Virus record (IMG/VR): IMGVR_UViG_3300042691_025766
Span: 1-39,925 of that record
Source of the DNA: a virus
Length of the DNA: 39,925 nucleotides
Reading direction: 5' to 3' (one strand)
Shown here: in pieces, positions 10,201 through 18,293 of the stretch
Numbering within the stretch: position 1 is the first letter of the stretch
Layout: every line of letters starts with the position of its first letter
Notes under the pieces: model-generated
Told to the model about the DNA's origin: nothing
Seen by the model: only the letters and a program-made list of their open reading frames with translations
The model's database searches: none
Translations under genes and position numbers: made by a program

Positions 10201-10971
10201 TTATATTTTTACGGTGAGGCGAGTCGACTCTTGACTCCATTGATAAGCAGATTCCAAATCAACTGGGCGATATCTTGCATTAGCTATTCTTCTTTCATTA
10301 TGATATTGCCTTCTTCTTTGTTCCTTATCCCCCAAAGTTCCTTTACGGCTATTGGGAAGCATAGCTATATCATTATAAGCTATGTACCACATTAAAGCAG
10401 TCTTGAATTGAATAGGAATATAATATTCTTCACCTTGTTTTGGTGTAGCTACATATTCAAGCATTATATAATCATATCCAAAATTTTCACTTAAAAGTAA
10501 AACTCCGTTGTGATTATCTATCTTAAAGCTACCTATGAATGGTGATCCCGATGGAATCCCATACAACGTAGAAAATGCACCATTATTCCAGTAATTATAC
10601 CATATTGGAGTATTAAATTGAATTATATCTATAATGGTATTGTCTTGAGTTTGACTTAATCTATTAGGCTGCAAATCAGCATATGTAGTTAGATTGCTAT
10701 TATATCCCATTGGGATTATTTCGCCTACACTATTTAATACACCTACTTTTGAATAATTAAGATAATCGTCAGGAAGAGAAACGGTAAGATTAGAAAGTAC
10801 TGGGAGTTTGACTGATTTGATTTGATAAAAAAAGTCAAGCCCCATTTCCTCCATACCAGAGAATGCTAGCTGCCAACATTTGTAATATTTGTGTGCGCTT
10901 TGTTCTGAACGGTCTAGATATAAATTCACCACAGTATCTAACGATACATATTGTTGGTGCGTATTGCTCAT
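10201..10971 (-). CDS. Ring / tail-tube connector protein (crAss-like type)
   Basis: 256 aa. It opens YVSLDTVVNLYLDRSEQS, then a helical stretch (KCWQLAFSGMEEMGLDFFYQ) and a beta-rich middle with LPDDYLNYSKVGVLN. I recognise this order as typical of a conserved structural protein of crAss-like phages placed just before the stabilisation gene, thought to form a ring of the short tail. The C-terminal part is helical and basic (RKGTLGDKEQRRRQYHNERR). ATG at 10971, close behind the GroES-like gene (12 nt gap). Confidence 0.7.
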   Translation of the reverse strand: MSNTHQQYVSLDTVVNLYLDRSEQSAHKYYKCWQLAFSGMEEMGLDFFYQIKSVKLPVLSNLTVSLPDDYLNYSKVGVLNSVGEIIPMGYNSNLTTYADLQPNRLSQTQDNTIIDIIQFNTPIWYNYWNNGAFSTLYGIPSGSPFIGSFKIDNHNGVLLLSENFGYDYIMLEYVATPKQGEEYYIPIQFKTALMWYIAYNDIAMLPNSRKGTLGDKEQRRRQYHNERRIANARYRPVDLESAYQWSQESTRLTVKI

Positions 10972-10983
10972 TTTGCATAAGTT

Positions 10984-11247
10984 TTAAAGTGTTGCTAAAA
11001 TAGCACTATCATCCATTAAATAAAAAGATTCTCCATCTTTTTCTACTAAAGTTCCCCACTCATGCACTCTAAATGCAGTCATACCCTTTTGTAATCTCAT
11101 TGGCCTTTCTTTTGTCCCAGGCCCTACTTCTACAATCAATCCTTTGTCAGAATCTTTCAAATAACTTTCTGGTAAAAATAAGCCACCTTGAGTTACTTTG
11201 TTGTCATTAATTGGTTTAAATAAAATCTGATTTTTAATTGGTTTCAT
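10984..11247 (-). CDS. Phage co-chaperonin, GroES (Cpn10) family
   Basis: 87 aa, close to the length of bacterial GroES (about 95). It aligns over its whole length: KPIKNQILFKP (first strand), mobile loop NDNKVTQGGLFLPE with the Gly-Gly plus hydrophobic tripeptide that binds GroEL, KGLIVEVGPG (G-x-V-x-x-V-G-x-G motif), QKGMTAFRVHEWGT and the closing FYLMDDSAILATL. T4 gp31 is the known precedent of a phage co-chaperonin that helps GroEL fold the capsid protein. The gene lies between two connector/ring genes, so it probably serves virion assembly with the host GroEL. ATG at 11247. Confidence 0.85.
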   Translation of the reverse strand: MKPIKNQILFKPINDNKVTQGGLFLPESYLKDSDKGLIVEVGPGTKERPMRLQKGMTAFRVHEWGTLVEKDGESFYLMDDSAILATL

Positions 11248-11252
11248 ATGTG

Positions 11253-11879
11253 TTAAACTTTGTCGTTTCCATCGTTAGCTGAATCTTGTATTTGCGCTCT
11301 AGCCGCAATAAGCGACTTAACAACATAGTCTACAATAATAGGCACATAATCATCTGGCACATTCAATGTGCTTGACAAATCGCTGCTATCGCCTCCAGAA
11401 ACTATCGTAGCTGTTGCTGTATATTGATTCAGAATTAAAGTACTGTAAATTCTTACTATATCTCCATTTTGAGCCGCCAATATCTTACCCGTTGGCTGTT
11501 GAAGAGATTGAAAATAAGTAACTTGATTTTGTGAAAGTAAAATTACAGGCTTAGATATTTCGCCTGCGCTATTTTTTATTTGTAAATTAGAAAGCCCTTC
11601 ATTCTTACCAATTGCCAATGGAACTTGAGGTAATGTTAGCTTCCATATAAAATTTTCTTCTTGAGTAATTGCAAGTCCTTTAAACGTAGAATAAAAGCTA
11701 TTGTTGATATAACCAACCCCATCTAATTGAACTGCGTCTTTATAATTCTGTTTAACTGCTATGCCTATCCCTTGGTTTATTAATTGATTGACTAATCCTG
11801 GCGTAATAGTACTGTCGTCTGTGGGTTGTGTCCCGTAAACTTGACGGATTATTTGCTCTATAAGATGTTTTCTAGTCAT
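11253..11879 (-). CDS. Head-tail connector / ring structural protein
   Basis: 208 aa. It has an N-terminal helix typical of small connector proteins (RKHLIEQIIRQVYG), a middle of beta strands (YSTFKGLAITQEENFIWKLT; GDIVRIYSTLILN), and a C-terminal region DDYVPIIVDYVVKSLIAARA that resembles the end of connector/tail-tube monomers. The same gene order (capsid, connector-like, ring, nozzle) is seen in crAss-like phages. The specific ring identity cannot be assigned by eye. ATG at 11879; the small basic gene ends 8 nt upstream. Confidence 0.6.
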   Translation of the reverse strand: MTRKHLIEQIIRQVYGTQPTDDSTITPGLVNQLINQGIGIAVKQNYKDAVQLDGVGYINNSFYSTFKGLAITQEENFIWKLTLPQVPLAIGKNEGLSNLQIKNSAGEISKPVILLSQNQVTYFQSLQQPTGKILAAQNGDIVRIYSTLILNQYTATATIVSGGDSSDLSSTLNVPDDYVPIIVDYVVKSLIAARAQIQDSANDGNDKV

Positions 11880-11887
11880 TTTATTTT

Positions 11888-12010
11888 TTATTTTCCTTGC
11901 CCACGATATTTAGATACTAGCTTATCTTTTGGTCCTTTACTTTTTTGTGCTTTCCCTCCTTTTCTTTTGCCAAATGTAAGTTTTTGTGAATTTGCAGTAG
12001 CTTTTGCCAT
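11888..12010 (-). CDS. 40-residue basic protein in the connector block
   Basis: A complete small frame starting at ATG 12010. The protein starts MAKATANSQKLTFGKRKGG and contains about one third Lys/Arg, many Gly and no acidic cluster. The start codon shares a base with the stop of the upstream connector gene (TAATG overlap) and the stop lies 8 nt before the next gene, so it fits the operon exactly. Such short basic proteins can be packaged DNA-binding or assembly peptides; no family was recognised. Confidence 0.65.
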   Translation of the reverse strand: MAKATANSQKLTFGKRKGGKAQKSKGPKDKLVSKYRGQGK

Positions 12011-12681
12011 TATTGACCTTGATTTTTAATATCCATAGAATATTGCATTACCGTATTCAATTGTAAATTTACACCAATTATAGCTAATGCTCTAACGATA
12101 ATTTCAAGAATTGATGCATCGTCCCAAACGGGTTGTACGCTGTTTATGGGATCATATACTGGTATTCCATTACCATCTAATGTGTAAGCCCATTCCATAT
12201 TTGGAGGGTTTCTTACATAGCTTAATTTAGCTTCATTAATATCTTCTGGGAAAAACCTAAATCCTAAATCTTCTAGAATATAAATTGGGTTGCTAGCTAT
12301 AGGATCTATAACTGAGTTATAATAAGAATAGAGCGAGTCCTGCTGAACCGCTCTTATTCTATTGTAATTTCCGTAAGTAAACATTGCGTCTGTCTGGAGA
12401 TAATCGCCAGGATAGTCAGAAAAACCATCAGGATCTACACTAAGGTCATACCAATAAATTATTGGAGCTAACCTAGTACGAATGATTGTGTTCTGTCCGA
12501 ATTCTACCCTAGCGACTGGTCTGCCAGGCATATATTGCTGAAATGAACCAAGTAAATATGCTACATAGCTTTGTTGAGCTTGATTAATCGTAAGATTAAA
12601 ATCATCTGGACTTACATAGCCTTGAGATGCATTTTTTGCTGTAGCATAAAGTGTAATCTGGTAAATTTCATCTATCGTCAT
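12010..12681 (-). CDS. Head-tail connector / adaptor-like structural protein
   Basis: 223 aa. N-terminal helices (TIDEIYQITLYATAKNAS; DDFNLTINQAQQSYVAYLL) resemble adaptor proteins that dock on the portal. The rest is mixed, with Tyr/Pro-rich strands (PIIYWYDLSVDPDGFSDYPG) and a C-terminal helix (ASILEIIVRALAIIGVNLQL). It overlaps the upstream 300-aa gene by 4 nt and the downstream 40-aa gene by 1 nt. Position between capsid and ring genes supports a connector role; the assignment is inferred. Confidence 0.6.
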   Translation of the reverse strand: MTIDEIYQITLYATAKNASQGYVSPDDFNLTINQAQQSYVAYLLGSFQQYMPGRPVARVEFGQNTIIRTRLAPIIYWYDLSVDPDGFSDYPGDYLQTDAMFTYGNYNRIRAVQQDSLYSYYNSVIDPIASNPIYILEDLGFRFFPEDINEAKLSYVRNPPNMEWAYTLDGNGIPVYDPINSVQPVWDDASILEIIVRALAIIGVNLQLNTVMQYSMDIKNQGQ

Positions 12682-13580
12682 TTCATTGTTTCATTTAACT
12701 GCTTTTGGAATAACCTTCCTTCTTCGGTGTTGGTTAAAGCCAATTCAGTTAGATATTCTGCTGGTTGTTTGCTTGATGGGATGACTCCTATCAATCCACC
12801 TCCGTTTGCCCAGAATGCTCTTCCTGGTTGACTACCAATATCAATTTTAGCAGAAAGAATTCCTTTTTTAACTAAATAGGATATCTCTACTTCTTTTGAT
12901 TTACTATTCACCAAATTTTGAAAGATCTTGGGGTTTCTTTTGGCGTACAACATCAATTCTTTTCTAAGAAGATCAGTTGTTTTTAATTCGCCTATTTCAT
13001 CATACATTGGTATTTTGACAAAACTAACATATTTTTTCATTGTTATTTCATCCATATCTCTTGCTACCAATGCCATTTCTATTTCTAAGCTTTCTCTTTC
13101 CAGAGCTTCTGCTGCTTGCTTTGCTGGATCATATTCAAAAAACTCAAACTTGCTTCCGCTTTTCCTATTTGGACTACCTATATTATGTCTGCATAAGCGA
13201 GCAAACTGTAGTGCCGTCTTATCCCAATCTGGTATTCTCAAGCATTTTGCACCTCTAGGAAACACTAAGCTTTTTGCATTTTGCTTAATATAATCAGCGT
13301 CCAAATGCTTTTGATCTTTAATCCAAATAGAATCAACTCCTGTCAATAATCTTGCTCTTTCCTCTCTTCCGGTTTCTGGGTTTATTACATCGTCAATATT
13401 TGGGATGTAAGTTCCTCCTTTCTTTTTTGTGTCCACAAGTTTAAAGATATGATATTTTATTTCTTGTGGAGCTGGATTTTCGTTTACCGCCGTTTGGGCG
13501 ATTTCCATTTGATGGACTGCATTTAGCGAGTCTTGTGTTTCTCCTGTTATAGAGAATTGCACATCTTTTAATTTTGCCAT
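12678..13580 (-). CDS. Hypothetical head protein downstream of the capsid gene, 300 aa
   Basis: The protein is basic with mixed structure: KYHIFKLVDTKKKGGTYIPN near residue 45, a long helical stretch at about 165-215 (AAEALERESLEIEMALVARD) and a C-terminal region ending in a charged helix (TNTEEGRLFQKQLNETMK). I do not recognise a family. It is the first gene after the hairpin-rich 3' region of the capsid gene and overlaps the adaptor gene by 4 nt, so a head-completion or head-vertex role is possible but only inferred. ATG at 13580. Confidence 0.6.
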   Translation of the reverse strand: MAKLKDVQFSITGETQDSLNAVHQMEIAQTAVNENPAPQEIKYHIFKLVDTKKKGGTYIPNIDDVINPETGREERARLLTGVDSIWIKDQKHLDADYIKQNAKSLVFPRGAKCLRIPDWDKTALQFARLCRHNIGSPNRKSGSKFEFFEYDPAKQAAEALERESLEIEMALVARDMDEITMKKYVSFVKIPMYDEIGELKTTDLLRKELMLYAKRNPKIFQNLVNSKSKEVEISYLVKKGILSAKIDIGSQPGRAFWANGGGLIGVIPSSKQPAEYLTELALTNTEEGRLFQKQLNETMK

Positions 13581-13597
13581 TTTTATTATTAGATTTA

Positions 13598-13665
13598 AGG
13601 CTTTTAGCCTCCCACATACATGGGATATGTTTTAAAATAGCCACTAGCTTTTTAGGGCTAGTGGC
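13598..13665 (-). terminator. Three stacked hairpins between capsid gene and next gene (leaky terminator or RNA-processing region)
   Basis: On the minus strand, just after the capsid stop, a 9-bp stem GCCACTAGC/GCTAGTGGC with an 8-nt loop (13640-13665) is followed by TATTTTAAAA. Two smaller hairpins follow: CCCA/TGGG (13611-13624) and AGGCT/AGCCT (13598-13610). The first is a plausible intrinsic terminator with a weak U tract. All three lie in a 103-nt gap in an otherwise tightly packed operon, so they may set capsid expression above that of the connector genes or protect the mRNA 3' end. Confidence 0.6.
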
Positions 13666-13683
13666 ATTTGATTTTAAGTAGGA

Positions 13684-15114
13684 TTAGCTAGCTTGAACGA
13701 TAACGAACTGGTTTGCTGCACATACACGAGTACCACGGTAAGTGATAGTTTCGATGTTGTCAGTCATTGTTCCAGATGTTGGGTTCTGAGAAGCACCACC
13801 CCATTGCCATACACGGATAGCGTTACCAACAGTTCCGCCTTTTGGAGGAGCTTGGTACATAACTGTGATGTTTTTGTAAGCTTTAGTTACATCTTTTGCA
13901 TCGCGAGTTTCACCTTGAGGGCAAATGATACCGAAGTTACGGAAGTAGTCATTCACAGGAGTAAGACCAGTAGTCATCTCTGTATTGAATTGCTTGTACT
14001 TCTTAACTTTAAACATATAACCATCAATTCTCAAAGTATCTACTCCGTAGTTGATAGCAGCATCTTCTGATTTTTCGTTCTTACCCCAAACGTAAGCACC
14101 GGCTGGGAATTCTTTGAACAAACCGTCAGAGAAGTTTTGACGCTGATAGATATCTTGCAACCACATATTTTCATTGGCGCAACCATTGATATCCATGATA
14201 CGAGTGATTTCATGCAACTTAGCAATATCCAAAGTACCAGGAGTATATCCTATTGTTTCGCCATCAGAAAGAACTTTAGGGATGATACCTTCAGAACCTA
14301 CAGATGAACTTGTAGACAATCCTGTGTTGTTTACGATATTACCACGCATGAGTTTGAACTCTACGTTATTAATGAAACGCTGGTTGCTCTTTACGAGGCC
14401 TTTGTAAGTGAAGTAGCTAGTGCCAGCTTGTGCGCCACCTGCCATTTCCATTCCAGATACGCCAGTATTGTAGAACACTTCTGTCATTTCAGCCAAGTCT
14501 GTAGCAGACCATGACTCTCTCATTTCAGTAATGTTGTTATCATACTTTTGATCCAAGTGGATAAGAGGGTTGATGCTTGTAGAAGCTTCACCAGCATCCA
14601 TATCACCGCCAAGAAGCAATACATCAGTAGCAAGGAAGCTTCCTGAACCAGCAGAAGCCAAAGACTGAGTAGAGATTTTTGGACGAACTGTGAATGTAAA
14701 TGCAAAAGCAGTAGTGCCTGTAATTGCAAGGATTTCACCTTCTACGTTTGTAGAGGCAACACGAACAGTTTCACCAGCACGGAGCGGAGATTCTGTACCG
14801 CTATTGTAATGATCGCCAGAAGCCAAAGTAAGAGTGATAGTAGCACCAGCAGAAGCGGCAACATTGCCAGCAGACTGAATACCAACCATCAATTTACCAC
14901 GGTTCTCGAACCAAAAATAGTTACGGTTTTTAACTTCTTCCATTCCACCATAGGTAGCAAGCCACCAAGTGAAATCTTCGTTACCGTATTTTTCAACGTA
15001 CTGCTTGTAGTACTGAGGAGTCAGCAATTGAAGATCAGAGATCAACTGCCTATTTGCATACTGGGCGGCAATTGCACCCGGTTGCAAAATGTTTGAGGTA
15101 GGAATTCCTGCCAT
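13684..15114 (-). CDS. Major capsid protein (HK97-fold type)
   Basis: 476 aa. N-terminus MAGIPTSNILQPGAIAAQY; middle Gly/Ala/Thr-rich strands (ASAGATITLTLASGD), a segment with YFTYKGLVKSNQRFINNVEF, and a C-terminal region with WQWGGASQNP and RGTRVCAANQFVIVQ. It follows a Gln/Glu-rich scaffold-like gene and portal, the standard order. Its codon choice is clearly richer in G and C at third positions than its neighbours (many GAC, TAC, AAC, GGT), a sign of selection for high expression. The hairpins after its stop would help set dosage. Capsid identity rests on position, size and composition; the fold was not computed. Confidence 0.8.
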   Translation of the reverse strand: MAGIPTSNILQPGAIAAQYANRQLISDLQLLTPQYYKQYVEKYGNEDFTWWLATYGGMEEVKNRNYFWFENRGKLMVGIQSAGNVAASAGATITLTLASGDHYNSGTESPLRAGETVRVASTNVEGEILAITGTTAFAFTFTVRPKISTQSLASAGSGSFLATDVLLLGGDMDAGEASTSINPLIHLDQKYDNNITEMRESWSATDLAEMTEVFYNTGVSGMEMAGGAQAGTSYFTYKGLVKSNQRFINNVEFKLMRGNIVNNTGLSTSSSVGSEGIIPKVLSDGETIGYTPGTLDIAKLHEITRIMDINGCANENMWLQDIYQRQNFSDGLFKEFPAGAYVWGKNEKSEDAAINYGVDTLRIDGYMFKVKKYKQFNTEMTTGLTPVNDYFRNFGIICPQGETRDAKDVTKAYKNITVMYQAPPKGGTVGNAIRVWQWGGASQNPTSGTMTDNIETITYRGTRVCAANQFVIVQAS

Positions 15115-15149
15115 TTTGAATAAGTTTTAAAAGTGTTTTTAATAAGTTT

Positions 15150-16322
15150 TTATTTGGCAAACATTATAGCCGCAAGTTTATCCATTTCGGATTGTCTATT
15201 GTCTGGCGCAAATGTGCCTTGATCCGTACTGCCAAAATTAATATTGCTTTGCTTTTTTAAATGCATTGCTAATCTTTTGTTGGCAGCATCGTTTACATAC
15301 TTCTGAGTTATCTTGCCTTCATTTTGCAACAAAAACAAATCTTTAGCCATTTGTTTTGTATTGATAGTGCCATCATCATTTACCCATCTGTCGGCAAATA
15401 TCATGTTGGCATCTAAATTGTTTTCGGCAAAATACTTCATCTGTTGAGCAACGACCTGTTTTTCTTCATCAGATGGAACATACGCCACATTAAAATCCGC
15501 TCCTTCATCTTTTACTGTAGCTGTAAATCCTTCAAATGAATTTATAACCTCATTAACAGAACCATAATAATTATCCATGTATTTCTTTTGAGCCTCCAAT
15601 ACTTCTGGAGTAATCTCAGGTTGAACTTGCTTGGGATTTATATCTGGTAATACTAATGAACTTTTTATTTTTTCAAGCTCTGGTTTAGCTAATTTAGCCT
15701 CTATAACCAATCGCTTGTCAATTTCATTTACCCTACTTTCCCACGCTGATACTCTTTCTTCAAATTCAGAATCAAGCTCATCTAATCTTTGTTGTGGTTT
15801 TTCTGGCTTTTGAAATTTCTCATTAAACAAAAAATCTATCTCTGATTGATCAAGATCTTTGTTCTTTTGATACATACTTAATTTTACAATCTCTTCGGCA
15901 ACACTTGCGTTTTTGATTTCAGAGGTAGCAAGTCTGTCTATTTTTTTCTTCTCTTGTAAAAAATTAAGTAACTCATCTTCTTTCTGCTCTTTTGCATACT
16001 CATAAAACTTTCTGCTTTCTTCGTTTTCAAAATCAATCTTTGGCGAAGATTTTAGTCTTTCAATCTCTTGAGCAGCAGTTTCCCAACTTTCAAAACCAAG
16101 CTTTTGCTTTAAGTATTCATCAGCATCATAAATCTCTTCATCTGTTTGAGTTTGTGATTGCTGAGTTTGGTTTTCTAATGGAGAACTTTCTTGCGATTGA
16201 ATGTTTGATTCACTACTATTTACGGATGAGTCTACCCAACTTTCTTCTGAGAAAGGATTGGCAAGCGTTTGTTGCTGCTCAATTGTAGTTGTTTCTTGTT
16301 CAATTGTTGTTTGTTCTGACAT
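15150..16322 (-). CDS. Scaffolding-type protein
   Basis: 390 aa, strongly acidic and Gln/Glu/Ser-rich at the N-terminus (MSEQTTIEQETTTIEQQQ), with long coiled-coil stretches (residues about 80-215, many E-x-x-K heptads) and a short basic C-terminal section (NKRLAMHLKKQSN) before a final helix. Acidic helical proteins with a basic C-terminal end directly upstream of the capsid gene are typical scaffolds. Position immediately before the capsid gene (35 nt gap) supports this. No protease domain was seen. Confidence 0.7.
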   Translation of the reverse strand: MSEQTTIEQETTTIEQQQTLANPFSEESWVDSSVNSSESNIQSQESSPLENQTQQSQTQTDEEIYDADEYLKQKLGFESWETAAQEIERLKSSPKIDFENEESRKFYEYAKEQKEDELLNFLQEKKKIDRLATSEIKNASVAEEIVKLSMYQKNKDLDQSEIDFLFNEKFQKPEKPQQRLDELDSEFEERVSAWESRVNEIDKRLVIEAKLAKPELEKIKSSLVLPDINPKQVQPEITPEVLEAQKKYMDNYYGSVNEVINSFEGFTATVKDEGADFNVAYVPSDEEKQVVAQQMKYFAENNLDANMIFADRWVNDDGTINTKQMAKDLFLLQNEGKITQKYVNDAANKRLAMHLKKQSNINFGSTDQGTFAPDNRQSEMDKLAAIMFAK

Positions 16323-16340
16323 ATATCTATTAATTGTTAA

Positions 16341-16718
16341 CTAGCTTAATGTAAGCAAATATTGCGTTTTAGCAAATAGACCGCTTAATGCTTGCGCGGT
16401 ATTTTCTACATCGCAATATCCTTTGTCTTCTGCCCATTTTCCCAATTCAGAAGAAAATGCAAGGCCTTCTTTTATAAATGCGCTTACATTATCTCCATTA
16501 TAATTGGGTATTTCATCAATTTTCAGCTTGCCTATTCTTTTCCCATTTTGATATCCCATAATAAGCTCTGAAATATCATCTCTAAATGCAATCAATCCCT
16601 CGTAATTTGATTTGAAAGCCATATGCTCCGCAAATGAACGAGTTTCATGATGGAAAAAATGAGCTACATCTGAAAAATAAAATAGCTTGTTTCTAATAAT
16701 TTCTGGGTTAAGTATCAT
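16341..16718 (-). CDS. Helical ferritin/Dps-like phage protein (DUF5856-like), possibly disrupted by neighbour endonuclease
   Basis: 125 aa, almost entirely helical. VAHFFHHETRSFAEHMAF followed by YEGLIAFRDDISELIMG resembles the H-x-x-H-x-x-T-x-S-(Y/F)-A-x-H-x-A-(x)-Y-E pattern of a four-helix phage family (DUF5856-like). Family naming is from memory and uncertain. Its first 24 nt (from ATG 16718) match 20 of 24 nt at the start of the adjacent GIY-YIG endonuclease gene, suggesting that the endonuclease inserted at or near this gene's 5' end. The endonuclease gene ends only 3 nt upstream. The fold suggests a small structural or oxidative-protection role; no function is known. Confidence 0.65.
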   Translation of the reverse strand: MILNPEIIRNKLFYFSDVAHFFHHETRSFAEHMAFKSNYEGLIAFRDDISELIMGYQNGKRIGKLKIDEIPNYNGDNVSAFIKEGLAFSSELGKWAEDKGYCDVENTAQALSGLFAKTQYLLTLS

Positions 16719-17465
16719 TTTTTATATTTTTTTCCAGTAATAACCATACCTAATTTTATTAAATTTAATACCAGTACTTAAATTACCAGTATTGCCATTT
16801 ACGAATAACGCAGCTTCAGCAATACTATTGAATTCTTTAAATAATTTTTCATTTTTATATGCTGCTACTTTTTTCATTAATTTTTTAACAGCTTTTTCTC
16901 TACTTTCTTTAGTATGAAAATGAGAACATCCTCTTTTTTTAGCAGCAATAGACATATTTAATTTTGATAAAACAGAATGCTTCCTTCCTGTATTACTTTC
17001 AAACGCTTTTCTTACCGCTTTTTTTGAATTTTCTATTAATAAAGGATTTTTTTTAAATTTATACTTACTTTTTATTGATATTTTTAATTTAGTTTCTTCA
17101 GAATGATAAAAAGCATTGTTTTCAACTTTTGCAATATTATAATCTGGGGTAAATATAGATATTAATTTTTTTTCTCTTTCAAGTAATTTATTATAATCAA
17201 TGCAATTTTCTAAAACTTGAAAATAAAAATTATTTTCACCATATAAATTCCATGCATTTTGCAAATGTTGATTAGGATGTTTATTGTGTCTTAATCGGCT
17301 TTTGTGCGATGCTAATCTATTTTTTAAATTTCTTGAACTGCCTATATATTCCTCGTTAGTAATTTCATTAAATATTTGATATACACCACAATTATTGAAT
17401 ACTTTTTTTAATTTTTGTTTTTCAATAAAAAAATTTTCATCAATAATTTCTGGTGTAAGTGCCAT
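16695..17465 (-). repeat. 24-nt imperfect direct repeat at the starts of the endonuclease gene and the next gene
   Basis: Starts at 17465 and 16718 read ATGgcACTTAcaCCAGAAATTATT and the same with at/ac at the lower-case pairs, in pieces: identical ATG, ACTTA and CCAGAAATTATT blocks, 20 of 24 bases equal. The encoded openings are MALTPEII and MILNPEII. The copies occupy 17442-17465 and 16695-16718 and flank the endonuclease gene. Confidence 0.85.
16722..17465 (-). CDS. GIY-YIG homing endonuclease with NUMOD repeats
   Basis: 247 aa from ATG 17465, 2 nt after the previous stop; a TTG 9 nt earlier is less likely. GIY-YIG domain: GVYQIF (about 27-32), EEYIGSSRNLKNRLASHKSR with the catalytic Arg near 50, and the metal-binding Glu in FQVLENC (about 86). 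Next come NUMOD3-type DNA-binding segments (SEETKLKISIKSK; GRKHSVLSKLNMSIAAKKRG) and a C-terminal NUMOD1-like segment (FKEFNSIAEAALF ... GYYWKKI). Such enzymes spread by cutting alleles that lack them. It lies free-standing inside the head gene block, is more A/T-rich and Lys-rich than its neighbours, and so looks like a recent invader. Confidence 0.92.
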   Translation of the reverse strand: MALTPEIIDENFFIEKQKLKKVFNNCGVYQIFNEITNEEYIGSSRNLKNRLASHKSRLRHNKHPNQHLQNAWNLYGENNFYFQVLENCIDYNKLLEREKKLISIFTPDYNIAKVENNAFYHSEETKLKISIKSKYKFKKNPLLIENSKKAVRKAFESNTGRKHSVLSKLNMSIAAKKRGCSHFHTKESREKAVKKLMKKVAAYKNEKLFKEFNSIAEAALFVNGNTGNLSTGIKFNKIRYGYYWKKI

Positions 17466-17467
17466 TA

Positions 17468-17839
17468 TTAACAAATTTTATGGAAGTGAACTAATACTCT
17501 TGTTGCTGCTGCACTTGCTCCACCAAACTTTACAAAGTTGGCCACATGATCAACTCTATACAATCCAGCGGTAGATACAGCACTAACGTAAGTAACGGTA
17601 GTTTGACTTAATTGCTGGGCTACTGCTGTTTGGAAGTTTGTTGCAGTTAATGAACTTCCCGAAAATGTAGATGGCGCACTTGACGCTGGCTCTCCATTAT
17701 CGTTTGTAGCAGTTACGCTGACTGTTCCCGATGGACTTACGAATTGCCAAATTGCATAATCCCAATTTGACAAATCTATAACATAGCCATTTCCTGCATT
17801 GAATTCGGCAGTTACATCTTGGGTTAAACTTAATGCCAT
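17468..17839 (-). CDS. Small beta-rich head protein (possible decoration or fibre base)
   Basis: 123 aa. It starts MALSLTQDVTAEFNAGNGYV and is rich in Thr, Ser, Ala and Val, with alternating strands (YAIWQFVSPSGTVSVTATND; GLYRVDHVANFVKFGGASAA). The pattern fits a small beta-sandwich. It lies between the portal and scaffold genes together with another small beta-rich protein, where head decoration or head fibre proteins are often coded. The family is not recognised. ATG at 17839; stop 2 nt before the endonuclease ATG. Confidence 0.6.
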   Translation of the reverse strand: MALSLTQDVTAEFNAGNGYVIDLSNWDYAIWQFVSPSGTVSVTATNDNGEPASSAPSTFSGSSLTATNFQTAVAQQLSQTTVTYVSAVSTAGLYRVDHVANFVKFGGASAAATRVLVHFHKIC

Positions 17840-17857
17840 TTTTTTTCTTTTTAAATA

Positions 17858-18121
17858 TTAATAAGTTACTGTTACAGAAGCAGCAAGTTGCCCTTGCGCT
17901 GTTCCGTCAAATCTTTTATTGGGTTGTATTGGAGTTACTTCAAATGAAGTGCCATATACATCAATTGAACTGATAACGCCTGTATTTGAAGATCCGCTTG
18001 CAGTACAAACAGTTCCCAATACCATTGTTGCCAATTGAGCAGAATCAGTAGAATCCAATGTTACTTTTACAGATTGACCGCGTAATGCTGATGCGGCTAC
18101 TCTATTTGTTACTGTTGCCAT
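17858..18121 (-). CDS. Small Ala/Ser/Thr/Val-rich head protein
   Basis: 87 aa, MATVTNRVAASALRGQSVKV followed by repeated short beta strands and a C-terminus ASVTVTY. Composition and length resemble the preceding 123-aa protein and small phage head-decoration proteins; no family was recognised. The start codon overlaps the stop of the 52-aa gene (TAATG), and 18 nt separate it from the next gene. Confidence 0.55.
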   Translation of the reverse strand: MATVTNRVAASALRGQSVKVTLDSTDSAQLATMVLGTVCTASGSSNTGVISSIDVYGTSFEVTPIQPNKRFDGTAQGQLAASVTVTY

Positions 18122-18279
18122 TATTTTTTCTTTTTAAATTTTGCTTGAACTATTTTACCAGGCAATTTCATGCCTTTGCTTTCTTTATCCCATTCAGCTA
18201 CTTTTGCTGCCCCTCCTAATGCTTTCATACCTTTTTCGGTATGCGCCCATTTTCTTTGAGCATCTGATGAATAAGGCAT
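18121..18279 (-). CDS. 52-residue phage protein of the SSDAQRKW type
   Basis: ATG at 18279, stop sharing base 18121 with the next start (TAATG). The opening MPYSSDAQRKWAHTEKGMK followed by VAEWDKESKGMKLP matches a small, very widespread phage protein type (MPF/YxSxxQRRW...ALGG...EWDxxS) usually found among structural genes. The C-terminus is strongly basic (KFKKKK-like). No function is established; a short DNA- or capsid-associated peptide is one possibility. Confidence 0.75.
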   Translation of the reverse strand: MPYSSDAQRKWAHTEKGMKALGGAAKVAEWDKESKGMKLPGKIVQAKFKKKK

Positions 18280-18293
18280 AATATTATTTTTTA

